Assembly (NCBI GenBank): GCA_015863215.1
Contig: JACBXN010000001.1
Coordinates: forward strand, 124,001-188,000
Reading direction: 5' to 3'
Origin: Aerococcaceae bacterium DSM 111176
GTDB taxonomy: Bacteria; Bacillota; Bacilli; Lactobacillales; Aerococcaceae
DNA length: 64,000 bases
How positions within the stretch are numbered: the stretch's first letter is position 1; each line of letters opens with the position of its first letter. The translations under genes were made by a program, and so were the position numbers. The notes beneath the pieces are model-generated. The model was given only the letters and a program-made list of their open reading frames with translations. It ran no database searches and was not told the DNA's origin. This document shows, piece by piece, positions 58,325-64,000 of the stretch.

Positions 58325-58372
58325 AAATACCCGCCATCAGAGAGTTTTGTCTCATAATGATGGCGGGTATTT
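58325..58372. terminator. Bidirectional terminator (SOS cassette / peptidase)
   Basis: AAATACCCGCCATCA pairs with TGATGGCGGGTATTT. Confidence 0.85.
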
Positions 58373-58377
58373 GAAAT

Positions 58378-59472
58378 TTAATGTTTTGGTTCGATGATAA
58401 GCGGTTCTTTGGTGAAGTGATTAATTACCTCACAACCATCCTCTGTTACAATCACTAAATCTTCGATACGAACGCCTAATTTTCCAGGTAAATAGATACC
58501 GGGTTCGATTGAGAAGACTTGGCCAACTTGACACGTAGCGGTATTGAATTGACTAACATCTCCCGCTTCGTGACATTCTTGTCCGATAAAATGTCCTGTT
58601 CGGTGGGTAAAGAATTTACCTAAACCAGCCTCTTCGATGACATTACGGGCAGCTAAATCTATTTCTTTAAATGTTACACCTGGTTTAATAATATCAATGG
58701 CTGCTTGATTAGCGGCACGAACGGTTTCATACACTTTTAAAGCATGGTCAGAGGGCTGACCGTAAAATACGGTTCGTGTCATATCGCTAGCGTAATTTTG
58801 ATGTATAGCGCCGATATCAATGACAACAGTATCTCCATAATCCGGTTTATGATTGCTGGTCGTATGATGCGGGTCTGCACCATTAGGTCCATAAGCAATG
58901 ATTGGTTCAAATGAAAAGCCATTTTGGTTTAATCCCTGATAAATATCAGAAAGATGGTCTTTCATTTCAATTTCGGAGTAGCCAAATTGAACTAAGTCGA
59001 TAAGTCGTTCCATTGCTTGATCATTAAATGCTGAAGCGTCACGCATAATAGCTTGTTCCTCTTCAGACTTGATACCGCGGATGTCATCGACAATAAAACT
59101 ATTATTTACGGGTATTAAATCTGAGCTTATAGCGATTAAATCAAGCAAGAAATGTGCAGGCCAAAATTTATCAATCCCTGATTGTCCAGAGTGTAAGTTA
59201 TTAGCGATTATTTCAAGAATGGGTTCGCCGTCATTATAATAGTGAATACGAATCGATTCCTTAAATGCGGGATCCAATTGAGGACGCGGAAATAGTCGGT
59301 TAAGATATAAATCTCCCGTTCCATCCTTGTAGATTACTAATAATAGCAGTCGCTCACCTGGATCAGTATGGTAGTCGGTAAAATAGCGAATACTTGAAGG
59401 GTCGCTAATTAATTGATTCGAAATATGTTGTTCATTCATTTGTTGAACGAGCTGTTGAAGTCTCTTGAACAA
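58378..59472 (-). CDS. M24 Xaa-Pro peptidase
   Basis: 364-residue metallopeptidase with creatinase-type N-domain and pita-bread catalytic domain. Metal ligands: DIGAIHQNYASDMTR (two Asp), HRTGHFIGQECHE (His), SIEPGIYLPG (Glu) and RIEDLVIV (Glu). Length fits PepQ/PepP enzymes that split X-Pro bonds in peptides. Single-gene unit. Confidence 0.92.
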   Translation of the reverse strand: MFKRLQQLVQQMNEQHISNQLISDPSSIRYFTDYHTDPGERLLLLVIYKDGTGDLYLNRLFPRPQLDPAFKESIRIHYYNDGEPILEIIANNLHSGQSGIDKFWPAHFLLDLIAISSDLIPVNNSFIVDDIRGIKSEEEQAIMRDASAFNDQAMERLIDLVQFGYSEIEMKDHLSDIYQGLNQNGFSFEPIIAYGPNGADPHHTTSNHKPDYGDTVVIDIGAIHQNYASDMTRTVFYGQPSDHALKVYETVRAANQAAIDIIKPGVTFKEIDLAARNVIEEAGLGKFFTHRTGHFIGQECHEAGDVSQFNTATCQVGQVFSIEPGIYLPGKLGVRIEDLVIVTEDGCEVINHFTKEPLIIEPKH

Positions 59473-59601
59473 ATTAAAACCTCCTGTTCAATATTTGTTT
59501 TTAGTCCTGTATACTAAGAATAGTATAGCAATTTTAAGACTAGAGACCTAATGTTTTTCTTGAACATCGGGGTATAATTAATAGAATATAGGAGGTGACT
59601 G

Positions 59602-60210
59602 ATGGACCAAATATCGGTTGAAACAAAAAGACGTTTTATTAGAATCGTAACAATTACGGGGATTATTCTGACGATAATCGGCTCATGGTTTATTGGCCAA
59701 TCTGATTATTTTCAACCCAATGGGGGATTTAATCAGTTGCTTGTTAATATGGGGATATTTTCACCCATTGTTTTTATTGCCATCCAAGTTACCCAGATAA
59801 TCATTCCATTAATACCGTTTGGACTCATTTTTTCAATCGGTGGCATTTTGTATGGGACATTCTGGGGATTCATTATCAATTTCATCGGTGTGCTAATTGG
59901 GTCAGCGATTAATTTTTATTTAGGGCGTCGTTTTGGTGCTAATATTGTACTTGCCTTCCTATCAGACGAACAATATGTAAAATATATGCGAATTATGAAT
60001 AAAGGAGACAGTTTTAAAAAATTATTAATCATTGGATTTATCGCCCCTCTATTTCCGGACGATGTCTTCTGTATGATTGCTGGGATGTCTAAATTAACTT
60101 TTTGGGAATTTTATAAAATTGTCATTTTATTTAGACCTATCTCGCTATTTATTTTTACGTATGCTTCGTCTAATATTATTCAGTGGGTATTCCAGTTGAT
60201 TTTTGGTTAA
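59602..60210 (+). CDS. TVP38/TMEM64 (DedA-superfamily) membrane protein
   Basis: 202 residues with five or six membrane segments and the family core FSIGGILYGTFWGFIINFIG and FYLGRRFGANIVLAFL, then FIAPLFPDDVFCMIAGMSKL. Members are linked to lipid scrambling or transport across the membrane; the substrate is unknown. GGAGGTGACTG precedes ATG. It lies 16 bases before yidD. Confidence 0.87.
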   Translation: MDQISVETKRRFIRIVTITGIILTIIGSWFIGQSDYFQPNGGFNQLLVNMGIFSPIVFIAIQVTQIIIPLIPFGLIFSIGGILYGTFWGFIINFIGVLIGSAINFYLGRRFGANIVLAFLSDEQYVKYMRIMNKGDSFKKLLIIGFIAPLFPDDVFCMIAGMSKLTFWEFYKIVILFRPISLFIFTYASSNIIQWVFQLIFG

Positions 60211-60226
60211 TTAAGGAGTTTAAAAT

Positions 60227-60514
60227 TTGAAATTTATTACGATAGGGATTGTACGTTTCTACCAGCGCTTTATATCCCCTTTATTCCCGCCGAGTTGTCG
60301 TTACTATCCGAGTTGTTCGCACTATATGATTGAAGCCATTGAAAAGCATGGTTCCTTCAAAGGAAGTGCTATGGGAATTGCTCGAATTAGCCGGTGTCAT
60401 CCATTAGTGGACGGCGGTGTAGATCCGGTACCGGATCATTTTACTTTAAAACGCCAGTATGTAGAGGACGAATTCGAATACATGCATAAGCATAAACATG
60501 AGGCGAATAAATAA
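60227..60514 (+). CDS. yidD: Membrane protein insertion efficiency factor YidD
   Basis: 95-residue protein that aids YidC-dependent insertion. Family core [20 protein letters not shown] (three cysteines), [12 protein letters not shown] and [14 protein letters not shown]. Start codon is TTG 60227 with AAGGAG eight bases upstream; no ATG fits the conserved start. It is far from rpmH-rnpA-yidC here. Confidence 0.94.
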   Translation: MKFITIGIVRFYQRFISPLFPPSCRYYPSCSHYMIEAIEKHGSFKGSAMGIARISRCHPLVDGGVDPVPDHFTLKRQYVEDEFEYMHKHKHEANK

Positions 60515-60527
60515 TATATAAGAATCA

Positions 60528-60578
60528 GCCAGTTGACGAGATAACACCTTTTCGTTGACTGGCTCGTTGTGATATAAT
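60528..60578 (+). promoter_or_regulatory. Hairpin and extended -10 promoter before cdaA
   Basis: A 13-bp stem with two G-U pairs (AGCCAGTTGACGA/TCGTTGACTGGCT) has no T run. TGATATAAT (60570-60578), an extended -10, follows at once, 34 bases before cdaA. Confidence 0.5.
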
Positions 60579-60612
60579 TTAAAAAGATAAGGACTAAGAA
60601 GGGGGAATTAAT

Positions 60613-61470
60613 GTGGCTGATTGGTTCGGTAATTTTATGTCAAACCAACCGTTAATACAGTTAATTGACATAGCAATCGTATGGTATATCATTTATAAAT
60701 TATTGATATATGCACGAGGAACCCAAATGATGAATCTCTTAAAGGGCGTTGGGATTTTTATTTTTGCCAAATTTTTGAGTGCGACGCTCGGTTTACAAAC
60801 AATTGATTGGTTATTAGGTCAAGTTTTAGGTTGGGGTGTTATTGCAGCAATAGTCCTATTTCAGCCAGAATTACGTCGAGCTTTAGAAATTCTTGGACGT
60901 AATCTCTCAGGAAGTCGTCTAAAAGTTCAAAACCCCAGTAAGAAGCTAATTGATGACTTAGAATATGCGGTGAATTATATGTCACGGCGTAAAATCGGCG
61001 CTTTAATTGCGATTGAGGGGCAGGATGAACTAGGAGAAATTATTGAAACAGGAGTCACATTAGATTCAGAGATTAGTAATCAACTATTAATTAATGTCTT
61101 TATCCCCAATACACCACTCCATGATGGAGCGATGGTTATTCAAGATTTTAGAATTGCAGCAGCATCGTGTTACTTACCATTATCTGAAAATGGCAGTATC
61201 CCTAAAGAATTAGGTACTAGACACCGGGCAGCGATTGGGCTGGGTGAAGTAACGGATGCGTTAGTATTGATCGTCTCTGAAGAGACAGGAGATATTAGTT
61301 TAGTCAAAGAACAAAAAATGCATCGCGGCGTCAAATCAGACGGATTGCGAGAATTATTAGAAGAGTATCTCATTGTAGAAGAGGAAGCGGGAACCAAAGA
61401 TCCGATGGAACAGATTAGAGGGTTAATCGCTAACAGCTTTAAATCAAGAGGTGGTCAAGATGAAAAATAA
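60613..61470 (+). CDS. cdaA: Diadenylate cyclase CdaA
   Basis: Membrane enzyme that makes cyclic di-AMP from two ATP. 285 residues: three membrane helices (about 10-80) and a DAC domain with LHDGAMVI and GTRHRAAIG motifs. Starts at GTG 60613; the ATG two bases earlier is out of frame. It overlaps cdaR by 11 bases. Confidence 0.96.
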   Translation: MADWFGNFMSNQPLIQLIDIAIVWYIIYKLLIYARGTQMMNLLKGVGIFIFAKFLSATLGLQTIDWLLGQVLGWGVIAAIVLFQPELRRALEILGRNLSGSRLKVQNPSKKLIDDLEYAVNYMSRRKIGALIAIEGQDELGEIIETGVTLDSEISNQLLINVFIPNTPLHDGAMVIQDFRIAAASCYLPLSENGSIPKELGTRHRAAIGLGEVTDALVLIVSEETGDISLVKEQKMHRGVKSDGLRELLEEYLIVEEEAGTKDPMEQIRGLIANSFKSRGGQDEK

Positions 61471-62578
61471 TAATCATAATAAATGGACCGATAATATTTG
61501 GTTTGTTCGAATTATTGCTCTTTTCTTCGCCATTTTCCTATATGCATTTGTAGCTTCAGAAAACAATCGGTTTGATATACAGCCGAGTAATGCGAGCATC
61601 AATGTAACAGAAACAATATCGAATGTACCTGTTCAGTTGGGGCCGGTTGATGATGATGTCTTTGTCAGTAATCTTCAAGAGAATGTTTCCTTGCGGGTTA
61701 CCGGGCCACAAAACATAATTACCCAAGTATTAGCTCAAGATTTATATGTAGTAACTGAAGATCTGCGAGGTTCTGAAATGGGTCAACAGCAGGTTCGATT
61801 AGAGATGCCAGACGAACTAGAGGAGTCGGGAGTTGAATATCAAATCACTCCTTCACGTGTTATCGTCGATTTGGATCGTCTAGCTTCAACAGAAGTTGAT
61901 ATACAATATGAAATTGAAGATGGCCTTGTCGGTGAAGGGTATGAAGTGACGAATGTCACGATGGAACCAGCCACTGTAACATTAACAGGTAGGGAGTCAA
62001 CGATTGAGGACATCGACCGTGTGAGTGTTAAAATTACTAGCCCAGAGCCGATAACAGAGACTTTTACAAGGGAAGTTCCAATTGAAATTCGTGATAGTGC
62101 GAATAATCTCTTGGACGTAAATGCAAATATAACCAATACCACTGTAACGGTTGAAATAGCACCTACTGCTGAACCAGTAGCAAATGTCTCACTGAATATC
62201 GTCGGTGAAAACACAGAGGCTTATAATTATAACTATTCACTTGTTGGGTCGGAACAAGTTACTTTAGAAGGCGACGCGTCGATTATAAATAATATTAATC
62301 AAGTGACAGCAACTTTAGATGTAAGTAATATTACAAATTCTGGTACATTTCCAGCGACTATTCAAATTCCAGATGGAGTGAACAGTGTAACACCTCAGAC
62401 AGTAGATGTCAGTGTAACAGTCACACCTATTGAAATTAATAGTCAAGTTGAAGAGGTAGAGGAAGTAGAAGAATCAGCAAACCCTGATGTGAATGAGGAA
62501 ACTGAAACATCAGTCATGAGTGAAACAGATCAGAGTAGTAGTGATGAAAGTGTCGTTACGGAAGAACAAATAGATTAA
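61460..62578 (+). CDS. cdaR: CdaA regulator CdaR (YbbR)
   Basis: Extracytoplasmic partner of CdaA: one N-terminal membrane helix (FVRIIALFFAIFLYAFVAS) then three or four YbbR beta-domains and an acidic Glu/Ser/Val tail (about 335-372). 372 residues from ATG 61460, which has AGAGGTGG upstream; a GTG at 61451 overlaps this site. The cdaA-cdaR-glmM order is conserved in Firmicutes. Confidence 0.93.
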   Translation: MKNNNHNKWTDNIWFVRIIALFFAIFLYAFVASENNRFDIQPSNASINVTETISNVPVQLGPVDDDVFVSNLQENVSLRVTGPQNIITQVLAQDLYVVTEDLRGSEMGQQQVRLEMPDELEESGVEYQITPSRVIVDLDRLASTEVDIQYEIEDGLVGEGYEVTNVTMEPATVTLTGRESTIEDIDRVSVKITSPEPITETFTREVPIEIRDSANNLLDVNANITNTTVTVEIAPTAEPVANVSLNIVGENTEAYNYNYSLVGSEQVTLEGDASIINNINQVTATLDVSNITNSGTFPATIQIPDGVNSVTPQTVDVSVTVTPIEINSQVEEVEEVEESANPDVNEETETSVMSETDQSSSDESVVTEEQID

Positions 62579-62596
62579 AAAATTTAGGAGATTATT

Positions 62597-63949
62597 ATGA
62601 GACAATATTTTGGAACTGACGGTGTACGTGGCGTAGCTAACAAGGAATTAACACCAGAGTTAGCTTATCAATTAGGTCGATGTGGTGGATATGTACTTAT
62701 GCAACATACCCAAAGTGAAGAGCATCCTCGTGTATTGGTTGCCCGTGATACAAGAATATCAGGTGAATTATTAGAATCAGCATTAGTTGCTGGTTTATTA
62801 TCAGTAGGTATTGATGTGATGAAATTAGGTGTGATTACTACACCTGCTGTATCATACTTAACTCGTACTTTAAATATCACTGCTGGTGTAATGATTAGTG
62901 CATCACACAATCCAGTGGATGATAATGGAATCAAGTTCTTTGGTGGCGATGGATTCAAACTATCGGATGAACAAGAACATGAAATTGAAGCATTAATGGG
63001 ACAACAAGATACTTTACCACGTCCAAGCTCAGAAGGATTAGGACGAGTAGAGGAATTCCCTGAAGGGTTAATTAAATATATTCAATACTTGGAGTCGACG
63101 ATTAATACTGATTTATCAGGAGTTAAAGTTTGTGTGGATGCTGCAAATGGAGCGGCTTCACCTTTAGTAAATCAATTATTTGCTAATTTAGAAACGGACT
63201 TTATTACTATGGGAGACCGTCCAAATGGATTGGATATTAATAAAGGTGTTGGTTCAACACACCCAGAGAAATTACAAGAGCTTGTTAAAGAAAATGAAGG
63301 ATACTGTGGAGTTGCCTTTGATGGTGATGGAGACCGTATCATTGCTGTAGATGAAAATGGTGAAATCGTTGATGGCGATAAAATTATGTACATCTGTGGT
63401 AAAGCGATGAAAGCTAAAGGTCAGTTAAAAAATGATACGATTGTATCAACTGTGATGAGTAATTTAGGTTTCCATAAAGCAGTTGAAGAAGCAGAAATGG
63501 TTGCACTTAAAACAGCTGTGGGAGACCGTTATGTTGTTCAAGCAATGCGTGAGGGCGATTATAATTTTGGTGGTGAACAATCAGGTCATATTGTTTTCCT
63601 AGATCTAAACACAACTGGAGATGGTCTATTAACGGCGATTCAATTATTAGCAGTTATGAAAGAGTCAGGTAAAACTTTAGCAGAATTAGCTTCTGAAGTG
63701 ACAATTTATCCTCAAACATTGGTCAATGTTCGTGTAAGTGATAAACATACTGTGATGGATGTGCCTAAAGTTAAAGAAATCGTTGAAGAGGTTGAAGGTG
63801 AAATGAACGGCGATGGTCGTATTTTAGTTCGCCCAAGTGGTACAGAACCATTATTACGTGTTATGGCTGAAGCATCTTCACAAGAACGTTGTGATTATTA
63901 TGTTAATAAAATTGCAGATGTCATCCGTGAAGTGCGTGGAATCGAATAA
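62597..63949 (+). CDS. glmM: Phosphoglucosamine mutase
   Basis: Turns glucosamine-6-P into glucosamine-1-P for peptidoglycan. 450 residues: [11 protein letters not shown], the phosphoserine in [16 protein letters not shown] (about Ser100), the metal loop DGDGDRI and [14 protein letters not shown]. In other species GlmM binds and restrains CdaA, tying wall supply to c-di-AMP. Confidence 0.97.
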   Translation: MRQYFGTDGVRGVANKELTPELAYQLGRCGGYVLMQHTQSEEHPRVLVARDTRISGELLESALVAGLLSVGIDVMKLGVITTPAVSYLTRTLNITAGVMISASHNPVDDNGIKFFGGDGFKLSDEQEHEIEALMGQQDTLPRPSSEGLGRVEEFPEGLIKYIQYLESTINTDLSGVKVCVDAANGAASPLVNQLFANLETDFITMGDRPNGLDINKGVGSTHPEKLQELVKENEGYCGVAFDGDGDRIIAVDENGEIVDGDKIMYICGKAMKAKGQLKNDTIVSTVMSNLGFHKAVEEAEMVALKTAVGDRYVVQAMREGDYNFGGEQSGHIVFLDLNTTGDGLLTAIQLLAVMKESGKTLAELASEVTIYPQTLVNVRVSDKHTVMDVPKVKEIVEEVEGEMNGDGRILVRPSGTEPLLRVMAEASSQERCDYYVNKIADVIREVRGIE

Positions 63950-63951
63950 AT

Positions 63952-63998
63952 AAAAAAACTCTTTGTTTAGCTTAATAAACTAAACAAAGAGTTTTTTA
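63952..63998 (+). terminator. Terminator after glmM
   Basis: AAACTCTTTGTTTAG/CTAAACAAAGAGTTT stem with T run, ending the cdaA-cdaR-glmM unit. Confidence 0.88.
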
Positions 63999-64000
63999 TT

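Overview
The window is a low-GC Gram-positive chromosome segment spanning the replication origin. The order dnaB–rplI–gdpP–rpsR–ssb–rpsF–gyrA–gyrB–recF–yaaA–dnaN–dnaA–oriC–rpmH–rnpA–yidC–jag–mnmE–mnmG is the classic Firmicutes origin neighbourhood. A glnRA operon, an HdiR-type SOS repressor, a methionine T-box and the absence of sporulation loci point to Lactobacillales, possibly an Aerococcaceae-like genus; I cannot fix the genus from sequence alone. No IS element, prophage, CRISPR array or rRNA is visible; one tRNA is.

Left arm (1–28 kb, mostly minus strand, so co-directional with leftward replication): a VOC protein; pyrF-pyrE with a leader terminator and a following MFS transporter; dut-radA-yacL-gltX; a cytoplasmic alpha-amylase; glnR-glnA with a perfect GlnR box; a secreted C39-like peptidase; dnaB; gdpP-rplI; rpsF-ssb-rpsR; yaaA-recF-gyrB-gyrA; dnaN; dnaA. 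Three parS-like sites lie at 17.1 and 18.6 kb. The dnaB–rplI gap carries an extra DnaA-box cluster. oriC is bipartite: boxes upstream of dnaA (27.9–28.2 kb), and a box / GC / DnaA-trio unwinding element between dnaA and dnaN.

Right arm (28–64 kb, mostly plus): rpmH, rnpA-yidC, jag, a GerMN lipoprotein, a 282-bp inverted-repeat element with no gene, and nth-GNAT-serine hydrolase (minus). Next come mnmE (with an attenuator-like leader), a Nudix gene and mnmG, then dCMP deaminase-DUF1858-DUF438/hemerythrin/PAS (minus). A complete chorismate-to-Phe/Tyr pathway follows: pheA-tyrA; aroE-aroK-aroQ (minus); and aroF-aroB-aroA-aroC-chorismate mutase. The last operon is preceded by a 21-residue leader peptide rich in Tyr/Phe/Trp and a 1:2/2:3/3:4-type set of hairpins, which looks like ribosome-mediated attenuation and is the most striking regulatory find. 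Then come tRNA-Val, phoU, a T-box-controlled metQ, an aminotransferase, alkD, an SOS cassette (hdiR–Y-family polymerase–yolD–unknown), a Pro-peptidase, TVP38, yidD and cdaA-cdaR-glmM.

The genes fall into replication initiation and segregation, ribosome and membrane-protein biogenesis, c-di-AMP turnover (cdaA/cdaR against gdpP), DNA repair (recF, radA, nth, alkD, the hdiR cassette) and amino acid/nucleotide metabolism. The layout is mainly conserved core; the novelty lies in leaders, operators and non-coding elements.
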